Origin: Myxococcus xanthus | Lineage (GTDB): Bacteria; Myxococcota; Myxococcia; Myxococcales; Myxococcaceae | Length of the DNA stretch: 64,000 nt | Assembly (NCBI RefSeq): GCF_900106535.1 | Contig: NZ_FNOH01000014.1 | Span: 1 to 64,000, forward strand | Direction: 5' to 3' | Shown: positions 33,988 to 42,957 of the stretch, in pieces | Layout of the letters: each line of letters starts with the position of its first letter | Position numbering within the stretch: the stretch's first letter is position 1 | Notes under the pieces: model-generated | Database searches by the model: none | Told to the model about the DNA's origin: nothing | The model's input: only the letters and a program-made list of their open reading frames with translations | Translations under genes and position numbers: made by a program

Positions 33988-34754
33988 GGCTCCATCTCAA
34001 CAGGGTTCACCAGGGTTCCGATTCCCTCCAGCTCCACCTCCACCGTGTCCCCGGCCGACAGCTTCCCCACACCCGACGGCGTCCCGGTGCTGACGATGTC
34101 CCCAGGCAGCAGCGTCATGATGTGGGAGATGAACGACACCAGGCGCGCGGGACTGAAAATCATGTCGGATGTGCGGCTGTCCTGGCGCACCTGCCCGTTC
34201 ACCCGGCACACAATGCGGAGGTCGGCGGGAGACAGGCCCGTCACCGCCCACGGCCCCGCGCACGCGAAGGTGTCGTAGCCCTTGGCGCGGGTGTGCTGAA
34301 TCTCGCGGCGCTGGACGTCGCGCGCCGTCACGTCGTTGAAGCAGGTGAGGCCCCAGATGGCGCGCGCCGCGGTGGACTCGTCGGCGTTCTTCAGCTTCTC
34401 GCCGATGACGAGCGCCAGCTCCGCCTCGTAGTGGACTTCCTGGCTCGCCTTGGGGATGCGGATGGGCGAGCCCGTGCCATTGAGCGCCGTGGAGGGCTTG
34501 GTGAAGATGAGCGGCTCGGGCGGCACCGGCTTGCCCATCTCCTCCGCGTGCTTGCGGTAGTTCTGGCCGATACACACGACCTTGGACGCGTCCGACGGCA
34601 CCAGCAGCGTCAGCGAGGACAGCGAGCGGTGGATGCCCGTCTCCTTCGCGCCAGCCCAGGGCGCGGCGGTGAGGACCACCACCTCGGAGCCTTCCACCCG
34701 GCCGTGGTGCGCACGGCCCTCATGCAGGAAGCGGCAGTAGCGCGCGGTCGTCAT
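33984..34754 (-). CDS. Fumarylacetoacetate hydrolase (FAH)-family protein
   Basis: A 256-residue FAH-family enzyme. It has CIGQNYRKHAEEMG (about residue 62), the metal-binding EAELALVIGE (about 112) and CFNDVTARDVQ (about 138), with GDIVSTGTPSGVG near the end. The family includes acylpyruvases, oxaloacetate decarboxylases and 2-keto-pentenoate hydratases. Housekeeping single-domain members such as YcgM/FAHD1 remove oxaloacetate or acylpyruvates. It overlaps dapB by four bases, perhaps linked to pyruvate-derived intermediates of lysine synthesis; that is inference. Confidence 0.9.
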   Translation of the reverse strand: MTTARYCRFLHEGRAHHGRVEGSEVVVLTAAPWAGAKETGIHRSLSSLTLLVPSDASKVVCIGQNYRKHAEEMGKPVPPEPLIFTKPSTALNGTGSPIRIPKASQEVHYEAELALVIGEKLKNADESTAARAIWGLTCFNDVTARDVQRREIQHTRAKGYDTFACAGPWAVTGLSPADLRIVCRVNGQVRQDSRTSDMIFSPARLVSFISHIMTLLPGDIVSTGTPSGVGKLSAGDTVEVELEGIGTLVNPVEMEP

Positions 34755-35566
34755 GAAGTCCTCTGGAAGCCGAGCACGTCGGCCATGTCATGGAGACCAG
34801 GCGCGCGCCCCGCCACCCAGCGCGCGGCCCTCAGCGCGCCAGCAGCGAACTGGTCTCGGTTGGTGGCGCGGTGCGTGAGCTCGATGCGCTCGCCCTCACC
34901 CAGGAAGTACACGGTGTGCTCGCCCACCACGTCGCCGCCCCGCAGCGTCTGCACACCAATCTCGCGCGCGGGCCGCGCGCCAATCTGCCCATGCCTCGCG
35001 AAGGTGAGGTCCTCCTGGGTGCGCCCCAGGGCCTCCGTCAGCACTTCCGCCAGCCGCAGCGCGGTGCCGCTGGGCGCGTCCTTCTTCATGCGGTGGTGCG
35101 CCTCCAGCACCTCCACGTCGAAGCCCGGCCCCAGCACCCGCGCCAGCTCCGCCGCCATGCGGATGACCAGGTTGACGCCCACCGACATGTTCGGCGCGGC
35201 GACGATGGGCACCGCCTTCGCGCTCTCCGCCAGCGCCGCGGACGCCTCCGGCGTGAAGCCGGTGGAGCCCACCACCAGGGCCACGCCGCGCGCGGCACAC
35301 ACCTTCGCGTGCGCCACGCTCAGCTCCGCGCTGGTGAAGTCGATGACGACGTCCGCCTGCGCGGCGTCCAGCGCGCGCTCCAGGCTGTCCACCACCGTCA
35401 CGTCCACCGGGCCCAGCCGCGTCGCCACCCCGGCGTCCTGGCCCACCGAGGCACTGCCCGGCCGCGCCGTGCCTCCCACCACCCGCAGGTCTCCCGAGTC
35501 GAGCGCCAGGCGAAGCAACGTGCTGCCCATGCGGCCGGTGATGCCGGTGATGACGGTGCGAATCAT
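34751..35566 (-). CDS. dapB: 4-hydroxy-tetrahydrodipicolinate reductase
   Basis: A 271-residue DapB of the diaminopimelate/lysine pathway. It has the nucleotide-binding GITGRMG (residues 7-13), DFTS near 76, GSTGF near 101, the catalytic EAHHRMKKDAPSGTA (about 154-168) and a C-terminal domain ending near FYTMAD-like HDMADVLGF. It reduces the DapA product with NAD(P)H. It sits directly after dapA in the operon (39-base gap). Confidence 0.96.
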   Translation of the reverse strand: MIRTVITGITGRMGSTLLRLALDSGDLRVVGGTARPGSASVGQDAGVATRLGPVDVTVVDSLERALDAAQADVVIDFTSAELSVAHAKVCAARGVALVVGSTGFTPEASAALAESAKAVPIVAAPNMSVGVNLVIRMAAELARVLGPGFDVEVLEAHHRMKKDAPSGTALRLAEVLTEALGRTQEDLTFARHGQIGARPAREIGVQTLRGGDVVGEHTVYFLGEGERIELTHRATNRDQFAAGALRAARWVAGRAPGLHDMADVLGFQRTS

Positions 35567-35605
35567 GTCTGCCGCGCTCCAGGTAACGGCGGGATGAGGG
35601 AACGC

Positions 35606-36493
35606 TCAGCCCGTGAGCAGGCCCAGCTGGCGCAGGGTGTCGCGAAGCTTCGCGGCGTTGGGCTCGGTCATCTGCACCAGGGGCAACCGCACTTCGGGCC
35701 CGAACAATCCCATCACGTGCAATCCCCACTTCACGGGCGTGGGGTTGGATTCGATGAAGAGCAGGCGGTGCAACTCGTTCATCCGCACCTGGAGGTCGCG
35801 CGCCACCGCGATATTCCCCGCGCGCGCCGCCGCCACCAGGTCCGCCATCATCCGCGGCGCCACGTTGGACGACACGGAGATGACGCCCTTGCCGCCGCAA
35901 GCGATGAAGGGCAGCACGGTGAAGTCGTCACCGGACAAGAGCGTCATCCGGTCGCCGCACTTCTCCAGGATGTCGATGGCCCGAGGCATGCTGCCAGTGG
36001 CCTCCTTGAGCGCCACCACCTCGGGGATGTCACACAGCCGCAGCACGGTGTCGGGCAGCAGGTCCACGCCCGTCCGGCCCGGCACGTTGTAGGCGATGAT
36101 GGGGAAGCCCGGGTGCGCCTTGGCCACCGCGCGGTAGTGCTCCAGCAAGCCCTCCTGCGTGGGCTTGTTGTAGTAGGGCGTGACGATGAGCGTGCCGTCC
36201 GCGCCCGCGTCGCGCACGCGGCGCACGCCGTCGATGGTCTCCGCGGTGCTGTTGGAGCCGGCGCCGCCCACCACCGTCACGCGGCCCTTCGCCTCCTCCA
36301 CCACCACCTTCACCGCACGGGCCCGCTCGTCGGCCGTCATCGTCACGGCCTCGCCGGTGGTGCCCATGGGGACCAGCACGCTGGTGCCCCCTTCAATCTG
36401 CTGGCGGACCAGCGCCCGGTATGCGGGCTCATCGAGCGCTCCGTTGCGAAACGGAGTGGCCAGCGCCGTCATGGAGCCTTCGAAGGTCTTCAT
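35606..36493 (-). CDS. dapA: 4-hydroxy-tetrahydrodipicolinate synthase
   Basis: A 295-residue TIM-barrel aldolase condensing pyruvate with aspartate semialdehyde. It shows MTALATPF at the start, GTTGEAVTM (about residue 45), PYYNKPTQ (Tyr near 135) and the Schiff-base lysine in VALKEATG (about 164). The ATG at 36491-36493 (MKTFEGSM) is chosen; an ATG at 36472 (MTALATPF) is the alternative. It follows lysA by 16 bases and precedes dapB. Confidence 0.96.
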   Translation of the reverse strand: MKTFEGSMTALATPFRNGALDEPAYRALVRQQIEGGTSVLVPMGTTGEAVTMTADERARAVKVVVEEAKGRVTVVGGAGSNSTAETIDGVRRVRDAGADGTLIVTPYYNKPTQEGLLEHYRAVAKAHPGFPIIAYNVPGRTGVDLLPDTVLRLCDIPEVVALKEATGSMPRAIDILEKCGDRMTLLSGDDFTVLPFIACGGKGVISVSSNVAPRMMADLVAAARAGNIAVARDLQVRMNELHRLLFIESNPTPVKWGLHVMGLFGPEVRLPLVQMTEPNAAKLRDTLRQLGLLTG

Positions 36494-36509
36494 GCCGGCG
36501 CTTATACGT

Positions 36510-37751
36510 TCAGGCCCGCTCACCGCGCCAGAGATCCTCGACGCGCTCCCGCTCCCGGACCACGCGCCACGCCGCACCGTCCACCAGCACCTCGGCCGGG
36601 CGTGGCCGGGAGTTATAAGTGGACGACATACTCATGCCGTACGCGCCCGCGCTCATGAAAGCGAACAACTCGCCTGCTTGCGGAAGCACCAGGGGCCGTG
36701 CCTTCGCCAGCACGTCGGTGGATTCACACACCGGCCCCACCACGTCTACCTCCACCGCCTTGCCCCGCCGCTTCACCAGGGGCTGAAGGCCGTGGTGCGC
36801 CTCGTAGAGCGCGGGGCGCAGCAAGTCATTCATGCCCGCGTCCACCACCACGAAGTGCCGCGCTGGCGTCTTCTTCCGGTACAGCACGCGCGTGAGCAAC
36901 ACGCCCGCGTTGCCCACCAGCGCCCGGCCCGGCTCCAGGATGAGCGTGGCCCCGGTGGCACCCGCCGCGGCCAGCACGGTGCGGGCGTACTCCTCCGGAG
37001 ACGGCGGCGTCTCGTCCAGATAGGTGATGCCCAGCCCGCCGCCCACGTCCAGGTACGCCAGCGGATGGCCCTTTTCCTTGAGCGCGGAATACAGGCCCGC
37101 CACCTTGGACAAGGCCGCGCGAATGGGCGCCGTCTGGGTGAGCTGCGAGCCGATGTGGCAATCCAACCCGGCGGCCAGCAGGCCCTTCATCTTCTTCGCG
37201 CGCGCGTAGAGGGCCACCGCCTCCTCGAACGGCACTCCGAACTTCGACGTCTTCAGGCCGGTGGAGATGTAACGGTGCGTGCGCGCATCCACGTCCGGAT
37301 TCACGCGCAGGGCGAATGGCGCGCGGCGCCCCAGGCGGCGGCCCACGGCGTCCAGCGCCTCCAGCTCCTCGGCGCTCTCCACGTTGAAGAGGAGGATGCC
37401 CGCGGCCAGCGCCGCCTCCATCTCCTCCTGCGTCTTTCCCACGCCAGCGAACACCGTCTTCCCGGCGTCCCCGCCCACATGCCGCACCCGGGCCAGCTCG
37501 CCGCCGGAGACGATGTCGAACCCGCCGCCCCGCTCGGCGATGAGCCGGAGGATGGCCAGGTTCGAGTTGGCCTTCACCGAGTAACAGATGAGGTGCGGCC
37601 GGTCTCCGAAGGCCTCCGTCACCACCCGGATGTGCCGGGTGAGCGTGGCGGTGGAGTACACGTAGGTGGGCGTGCCCACGGACTCGGCGATGGCCGCCAG
37701 CGGCACATCCTCCGCGTGGAGCACGCCCTTGTGGTAAGCGAAGTGATTCAC
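36510..37751 (-). CDS. lysA: Diaminopimelate decarboxylase
   Basis: A 413-residue PLP enzyme converting meso-diaminopimelate to lysine. It has the PLP lysine in CYSVKANSN (about residue 56), LDVGGGLGI (about 236), EPGRALVG (about 282) and the dimer-interface catalytic cysteine in GPVCESTD (about 350). The start overlaps the stop of the small lipoprotein gene by four bases. It is followed by dapA and dapB; dapF is not in the window. Confidence 0.96.
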   Translation of the reverse strand: MNHFAYHKGVLHAEDVPLAAIAESVGTPTYVYSTATLTRHIRVVTEAFGDRPHLICYSVKANSNLAILRLIAERGGGFDIVSGGELARVRHVGGDAGKTVFAGVGKTQEEMEAALAAGILLFNVESAEELEALDAVGRRLGRRAPFALRVNPDVDARTHRYISTGLKTSKFGVPFEEAVALYARAKKMKGLLAAGLDCHIGSQLTQTAPIRAALSKVAGLYSALKEKGHPLAYLDVGGGLGITYLDETPPSPEEYARTVLAAAGATGATLILEPGRALVGNAGVLLTRVLYRKKTPARHFVVVDAGMNDLLRPALYEAHHGLQPLVKRRGKAVEVDVVGPVCESTDVLAKARPLVLPQAGELFAFMSAGAYGMSMSSTYNSRPRPAEVLVDGAAWRVVRERERVEDLWRGERA

Positions 37752-37996
37752 GGGACTCCCGCGTCCTCGGACTCCGTCGGTGACAGCGGCGTCTCCACCC
37801 CGGTCTCCGGCGTGGGAGACAGGGTGGGCCCCGACGGCTCCAGGGGCCCTCGCTCCGACTCAGGGGGCGGCGACTGCGTCTGCGTCGCGGGCGCTGGTGG
37901 AGGCCCGGGTGGCCGCGGGGGCCCCTTGATGCCACACGCCGCCAGCATCAGTGACACGCTGGCGGCCACGCACAGCCGCGCGAGGACCTTGCACAT
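37748..37996 (-). CDS. Small LptM/YifL-like lipoprotein
   Basis: An 82-residue lipoprotein. It has a signal peptide (LARLCVAASVSLMLAA) with a lipobox ending in Cys near residue 21, immediately followed by GIKGPPRPPG. The CGxKGP sequence just after the lipidated cysteine is the hallmark of LptM (YifL/LppL), which in E. coli assists maturation of the LPS transporter LptD. The remainder is Pro/Ser/Thr-rich. It overlaps lysA by four bases. A lppL-lysA order also occurs in gammaproteobacteria such as Pseudomonas, supporting homology. I give no symbol because function in myxobacteria is untested. Confidence 0.8.
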   Translation of the reverse strand: MCKVLARLCVAASVSLMLAACGIKGPPRPPGPPPAPATQTQSPPPESERGPLEPSGPTLSPTPETGVETPLSPTESEDAGVP

Positions 37997-37998
37997 GA

Positions 37999-39798
37999 CT
38001 AGAACTGCATCCCCAGCCACGCGCGGATGGTCTGCGGCGTGTCCAGGTCGTTGCGCAGCGTCGCGTCGAACTCCTGCAAGCCGCTCATCGGGAACAGGAT
38101 GCCGTACGCGATGCCGGCGATGAACCCGTCCTCCGTCTTGTAGTCCGCGCCCACGTTGACCTCCAGGCCCAGCGCCTTGCGCGTGGTGGACGGCGTGGAC
38201 TGCGCGTACATGGCCTGCGAGTAGATGACGCGGCCGTAGATGTCGAAGCCCTCGGTGATGGTGTACTTCGCCGAGGGGCGGACATAGAACGCGTCCGTCA
38301 CCCCGACCAGCAGCTCGCGCCACAGGATGAGGTCGATGCGGTAGTCGCGGTTGAAGCGGAAGTTGCGGATGGCGTTGTCCCTGCAGCCGCCCGTGCCGCA
38401 GTCGTACTGCGGGCCCTCGAAGTCACCCGGCGCCGTCTGGCCGTTGGCGCCCGAACCCGGGCGGCCCGGCTGGTTGCCGAAGCCATACGCCTTGTCGCCG
38501 GAGGCGAAGCCCAGCTCCATGTTCAGCGACAGCTTCTGGTCCAGCAGCCGCAACTCACCCTGCGCCACGCCGCCGAACTGGGCCACGGTGAGGCTCTGGT
38601 TGAGCGTGGGGTCGTTGATGGCGCCCACGTCCAGCGCGCGGTTGCCGATGCGCCCCAACTGGGCGGCGGCCTCGAACTCCAGCCGCCAGTTCTTCTCCTC
38701 GTACTTCAGCCACAGGTCCGGCACGAACAGCGTCGCGTCCCGCGGGATGAAGCCGGTGTTCTGGCCATTCGTGGTGGAGCCGTCGTACTCCCACTTCTGG
38801 GTGCGGTAGGTGAAGTGCAGGCCGTACTGGAGCACGCCCTGGTTGTTGTCCAGCTTGGAGCGGATGACCTGGTCGGTGTCCCGGCGCGCGATGGCAATCA
38901 CCCAACTGTGCGCGTCATCGGACTGGGTCAGGTCGATGGGCTCGCCCACGGTGCCACGCGTGTCGGTGACGCCCTCCGAGTTGAAGTCCAGCATCGGCGT
39001 CACGTACCAGCCCTCGAAGGGGTTGGTGACGAACTGGACGCGGTCCACGGTGTCGCCGAAGTCGCAGTCGAAGCAGGTGCCGTCGTTGCGCAGCATGCCC
39101 AGGCCCCACTGGCTGCCCATGCGGCCGAAGCGCAGGATGCCCACCGGCGTCTTCACCTCACCGTAGGCGCGGCGCAGCTTGATGGAGTCCTGGAGCGCGT
39201 CCGCCAGCGGGTCCTGGCTCTCGGAGAAGATGCCGAAGATGTTGCGCGTGTTGCCGGGCAGCAGCGTGTCCGGCATGGCGCCCATGATGAAGTTGTCCAG
39301 GCCGAGGACCTCCATCTTCAACGCCACCTGCTCGGAGATGTTGAAGGTGGGCGCCAGGCGCACGCGCATGGTGGCGAAGGACTGGGTGTTCTCCTGCGCG
39401 CTGCGAGGCGAGCGCGGGAAGAGCTCCCGGCCGGGCGCCTTGCCCAGGTCGAACTTGTAGAAGAGCGTGGGGCGGACGCGGAAGTAGCCGTCGAGCGTGA
39501 AGACCTCGAGCTTGCGCTTCTCCTCCGGGAACTCCTCGGCCCACTCGTCCGTGGCGCCAATGGACTGCTTGGCGGCCTCGGCGCGAATCTCCTCGCGAAG
39601 CTCCTCCTTCAGCGCTTCCAGGTCGTCACGGCTGACGCCCTCACGAGTGGAGGACACAGGCGCGGTCTCCGCGGGAACAGACTCCGCGGGGGCGGCTTCC
39701 GCGGGCGCGGGCGCGGGCGGGCTACCCTCCGGCACCGGCGTCTGAGCGGTGGCCGTGGACGAAGCGACGAGTAGCGCCGCCAGCAGGGCGTGAGACAT
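37999..39798 (-). CDS. Porin-like outer-membrane beta-barrel protein
   Basis: A 599-residue secreted protein with a signal peptide (SHALLAALLVASSTATA). An Ala/Pro/Glu-rich stretch and a short coiled coil (DDLEALKEELREEIRAEA, about residues 52-69) follow. About 450 residues of alternating strands rich in aromatic/glycine pairs end in Phe (WLGMQF), as expected for an outer-membrane barrel. Coiled coil plus barrel recalls trimeric porins. A cysteine cluster (CFDCDFGD and YDCGTGGC) may form disulfides. It is the first gene of the lysine operon, behind a sigma-70 promoter; the cargo is unknown. Confidence 0.8.
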   Translation of the reverse strand: MSHALLAALLVASSTATAQTPVPEGSPPAPAPAEAAPAESVPAETAPVSSTREGVSRDDLEALKEELREEIRAEAAKQSIGATDEWAEEFPEEKRKLEVFTLDGYFRVRPTLFYKFDLGKAPGRELFPRSPRSAQENTQSFATMRVRLAPTFNISEQVALKMEVLGLDNFIMGAMPDTLLPGNTRNIFGIFSESQDPLADALQDSIKLRRAYGEVKTPVGILRFGRMGSQWGLGMLRNDGTCFDCDFGDTVDRVQFVTNPFEGWYVTPMLDFNSEGVTDTRGTVGEPIDLTQSDDAHSWVIAIARRDTDQVIRSKLDNNQGVLQYGLHFTYRTQKWEYDGSTTNGQNTGFIPRDATLFVPDLWLKYEEKNWRLEFEAAAQLGRIGNRALDVGAINDPTLNQSLTVAQFGGVAQGELRLLDQKLSLNMELGFASGDKAYGFGNQPGRPGSGANGQTAPGDFEGPQYDCGTGGCRDNAIRNFRFNRDYRIDLILWRELLVGVTDAFYVRPSAKYTITEGFDIYGRVIYSQAMYAQSTPSTTRKALGLEVNVGADYKTEDGFIAGIAYGILFPMSGLQEFDATLRNDLDTPQTIRAWLGMQF

Positions 39799-39849
39799 GG
39801 GCAACGATCTCCAGGGCCACCTGGGGCGGCCGGGTCTGAAAGGCGGGCG

Positions 39850-39878
39850 ATTCAAGCGACGGGACCAAGGGGTGTCAA
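39850..39878 (-). promoter_or_regulatory. Sigma-70 promoter of the porin-lptM-lysA-dapAB operon
   Basis: Minus strand: perfect TTGACA (39873-39878), 17-base spacer, TTGAAT (39850-39855, four of six consensus positions). It lies about 50 bases upstream of the porin-like start and overlaps the end of mutM, so mutM read-through may also feed the operon. Confidence 0.6.
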
Positions 39879-40747
39879 CGCTTACCAGGGCGGGCCTTCG
39901 CGCCGTCAACGGCCGGCGCCCCCGCCTCACTTCGGCGTCCGTCCTCCGGCTGGCACCGGGGACAGAAGTGGGTGGTACGGCCTCCCTGGGTGAAGGACTC
40001 GACCCGGGTGCCACACTGGGAGCATGGGCTCCCCGCGCGGCCGTACACCTGGAATGGATTCTCCGAGCGCCCCTCCTCCAGGTACACCGGCTCCTCCCCC
40101 TCCTGCTCCTTGAGGCCGAAGTCGATGGTGGCGCGGATGGCCTGGACCAGGCGTTTCCACTCGTCCGGCGTCAGGGAGCCGGGCTGGCGCGAGGGGTGAA
40201 GGCCCGCGCGGAAGAGCGCCTCGGCGGCGTGGATGTTGCCCAGGCCAGAGATGCGCTCCTGGTCCATCAGCGCCACCTTCAGCTCCTTCCGGGAGGAGCC
40301 CACGGCCTGCTGGAGCTGCCCCGCGGTGAGGCCATCCGCCAGCGGATCCCTCCCCAGGATTCGCACCGCGTCCAGCTCCCGCAGGCGCGCGGCGGGCGCC
40401 GGCTCCAGGCGGCCGAACATTCGTGGATCGGAGAAGTGGATGACATGGCCGTCGTCCAGATGGAACCGGGCGCGGCTGTAGGGCGCCACCTGCCCCTCGG
40501 TGCGGCGGACGAACTTGCCCGTCATCCCCAGGTGCCCCATCAGCCCCTTACCGCCCTCGAAAGCGAAGAGCAGGTACTTGCCCCGGCGGACCAGCGACTC
40601 CAACCGGCCCGTGAGTGCGTCGAACTGCTGGCGCTCGGCGCCTCGGAAGATGCGGGTGTTCTCCGACTCGGCGCGCACGATGCGCCGGTCGCTGAACCAG
40701 CGCACCAGGTTGCGCCGCGCGATTTCGACTTCGGGTAGCTCTGGCAT
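39875..40747 (-). CDS. mutM: Formamidopyrimidine-DNA glycosylase
   Basis: A 290-residue Fpg/MutM that excises 8-oxoguanine and nicks the strand. It has the catalytic N-terminus PELPEVE (Pro1, Glu2 after Met removal), GRRGKYLL-like RRGKYLLF (about residue 55), HLGMTGKF (about 73), the helix-two-turn-helix region ISGLGNIHAAEALF (about 168) and a C-terminal zinc finger CSQCG...CPRC (about 250-270). A 20-residue basic tail follows. The ATG is at 40745-40747. It lies 76 bases upstream of the porin-like gene. Confidence 0.97.
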   Translation of the reverse strand: MPELPEVEIARRNLVRWFSDRRIVRAESENTRIFRGAERQQFDALTGRLESLVRRGKYLLFAFEGGKGLMGHLGMTGKFVRRTEGQVAPYSRARFHLDDGHVIHFSDPRMFGRLEPAPAARLRELDAVRILGRDPLADGLTAGQLQQAVGSSRKELKVALMDQERISGLGNIHAAEALFRAGLHPSRQPGSLTPDEWKRLVQAIRATIDFGLKEQEGEEPVYLEEGRSENPFQVYGRAGSPCSQCGTRVESFTQGGRTTHFCPRCQPEDGRRSEAGAPAVDGAKARPGKR

Positions 40748-40951
40748 CCTGCGGGGCACATACACCGGCGGGCGTCCCCACGCACCGCCTACCTGCCGGG
40801 CAGTGAACACGGGGGTGGTGGCGGCGCGAAAGCCGGATGCCCGGATGCTTGCACCACGTAGCCCTTGAAGGCAGGTGCCGATGTGGGCCAGCGTCGCGCC
40901 TCCCGCGGAGCGACGCGGCGTAGACCTCTGGAAAGAAAGGCAGCACTCGTC

Positions 40952-41776
40952 ATGCAGCGCATCCTCGTGGCGGTACTGGGAGTCACCCTGGCATTGGGCC
41001 TGTCGACGGGCTGCACCAAGCAGCGCATCTCCGCCGAGAAGGCCGTGGCCCGCACCCTCATCTCCGACGAGCAGGAGGAGCAGCTCGGCAAGCAGGTCAA
41101 GGCGGAGCTGGAGACGAAGGAGAAGATCAAATACGTGCAGAACGCGGCCGTCGTCGACTATGTGCGCGGCATCTCCACCAGCATCCTGAACCAGGCCTCC
41201 AAGGACCGGCCCGGGGTGAAGTGGAAGATCAACGTCATCGACGACCCGAAGACGGTCAACGCGTTCGCCACGCCCGGCGGCTACCTGTACGTCTACACGG
41301 GCCTCATCCTGGCCGCGGACACGGAGGCGGAGCTGGCCGGCGTCATGGCGCACGAGGCGGGCCACGTCGTGGGCCGTCACTCCGCGCGCGCCATGGTCAA
41401 CCAGATGGGCCTGCAGGCCATCACCCAGGCGGCGCTGGGGCAAAACCCGGGCACGGTGGCGCAGATCGCCGCGTCGCTGGTGAGCGGCGGCACGCTGCTG
41501 GCGCACGGCCGCGGCGAGGAGATTGAAGCCGACGAGTACGGCGCCCGCTACGCCTCCGGGGCGGGCTATGACCCGCGGGGCCTCATCACCTTCTTCGAGA
41601 AGCTCCAGAAGGAGCAGGGCGACACGCCCGCGCTGATGAAGTGGCTGAGCACGCACCCCACCAACAGGGATCGCATCGTGAACATCCAGAAGATCATCTC
41701 GCAGAAGAACCTGCGGGGCAGCAACAACGGCCCGGGTGGGCTTCCCGCCATCAAGCAGGCCCTGGGCGGCAAGTAG
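40952..41776 (+). CDS. M48-family metalloprotease lipoprotein
   Basis: A 274-residue M48 peptidase with a lipoprotein signal (LALGLSTGC, Cys near residue 19). The zinc motif HEAGH is in MAHEAGHVVGRH (about 130-141), and the third ligand Glu in GRGEEIEADEYG (about 190). It resembles BepA/LoiP-type periplasmic proteases and chaperones that control outer-membrane protein quality, but lacks the C-terminal TPR domain of BepA. The start at 40952 is preceded by AAAGAAAGG. It is divergent from mutM with a 204-base gap containing a GCGTCGC/GCGACGC hairpin and nothing else I recognise. Confidence 0.92.
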   Translation: MQRILVAVLGVTLALGLSTGCTKQRISAEKAVARTLISDEQEEQLGKQVKAELETKEKIKYVQNAAVVDYVRGISTSILNQASKDRPGVKWKINVIDDPKTVNAFATPGGYLYVYTGLILAADTEAELAGVMAHEAGHVVGRHSARAMVNQMGLQAITQAALGQNPGTVAQIAASLVSGGTLLAHGRGEEIEADEYGARYASGAGYDPRGLITFFEKLQKEQGDTPALMKWLSTHPTNRDRIVNIQKIISQKNLRGSNNGPGGLPAIKQALGGK

Positions 41777-41787
41777 CGCCCCAGCCC

Positions 41788-42834
41788 TCAGTGCAGCGTG
41801 GAGGAGCGAGGGTCCTGCTCCTCCACGGTCGGCTCGGGCTCCTGCCCCCGGGCCACACGGCGCCGCCATCGGAAGCGCGCCAGCTTCGACCGCATGGCAC
41901 TGCTGGCGCTCTTGGCCGCGCCAGGCGTCTTCAGGGGCGGCTCCAGCGGCGCGGGCTCCCCGAAGCCGCGGGCGCCCTTCGACTTCCCCTCCACCGAGGC
42001 GTGCTCGAGGATGGCGTTGACTTCACCTCCGACGATGAAGATGAGCCCGGAGAGGTAGAGCCACAGCAGCAGCACCATCACGCCACCGATGGAGCCGTAG
42101 GTGACGTTGTACTTGCCGAAGTGCTCCACGTACTGCGTGAAGCCCCAGGTGCTCGTCAGCCACAGGCCCGTGCCCAGGACGGAGCCGGGGGTGATGTACT
42201 TGAAGCGCTGCTTCACGTCGGGCAGCAGGTAGTAGCAGAGCGCCAGCACCAGCATCACCAGTGACGCGGTGAAGGGCCAGCGCAACCAGGACCACACGAG
42301 GTGGAAGGCGTCCACGAGTTGCAGCTTGCCCGCCAGCCACAGCCCCAGCCGCCCACCGAGCAGGAACGCGGCGAAGGACAGCGGGATGAGCAGCGAGCCC
42401 AGCAGCGTCACCAGCATCGCCAGGCCCTGCGTCTTCCAGAGGGGCCGGGATTCAGAGACGTCGTAGGCCAGGTTGAGCGCGGTGCGCAGCGCATTCACGC
42501 CGCGCGACGCGGACCACAGCGTGATGACCAGACCGGCCGTCAGCAGCTTGGGCTGGGGCTGGTTGACCAGGGACTGCAGGTGGCCGGTGATGAGGCCCAT
42601 CGCGTCCCCCGGCACCAGTGGACGGATGCGGTCCAACATCGCGTCCACCGCGCCCGGGGCGAACGGCAGGTACGCCACCAGCGTGACGAGGAAGAAGAGG
42701 AAGGGGAACAGCGAGAACAGCAGGTAGTACGACAGTTGCGCCGCGATGTCGGTGACGCTGTCCTCCTGGAACTCCCTCACGAAGCGCCGGCTGAACTCGC
42801 GCCAGGACAGGTGCTTGAGTCTGGGCAACCGCAT
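41788..42834 (-). CDS. YihY/BrkB-family inner-membrane protein
   Basis: A 348-residue protein with six predicted membrane helices. It starts with REFQEDSVTDIAAQLSYYLLFSLFPFL, typical of the YihY/BrkB (formerly 'ribonuclease BN-like') family, and contains LWSASRGVNALRTALN and YGSIGGVMVLLLWLYLSG near the last helices. A 70-residue Arg/Pro-rich cytoplasmic tail ends the protein. Function of the family is not settled. It is 123 bases downstream of the phosphorylase gene and convergent with the M48 gene 11 bases away. Confidence 0.92.
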   Translation of the reverse strand: MRLPRLKHLSWREFSRRFVREFQEDSVTDIAAQLSYYLLFSLFPFLFFLVTLVAYLPFAPGAVDAMLDRIRPLVPGDAMGLITGHLQSLVNQPQPKLLTAGLVITLWSASRGVNALRTALNLAYDVSESRPLWKTQGLAMLVTLLGSLLIPLSFAAFLLGGRLGLWLAGKLQLVDAFHLVWSWLRWPFTASLVMLVLALCYYLLPDVKQRFKYITPGSVLGTGLWLTSTWGFTQYVEHFGKYNVTYGSIGGVMVLLLWLYLSGLIFIVGGEVNAILEHASVEGKSKGARGFGEPAPLEPPLKTPGAAKSASSAMRSKLARFRWRRRVARGQEPEPTVEEQDPRSSTLH

Positions 42835-42957
42835 GCTCGCCTCCTCGCTCCGAGTCGTACCGGGGCTCAGAAGGTGAAAACGGAAGCGCGCTTTGGCAGC
42901 AGACGGCCAGGCGGGCGCACGGCGTGTGGCCCGGTCGAATGACCTGGTGCGGTGTCG

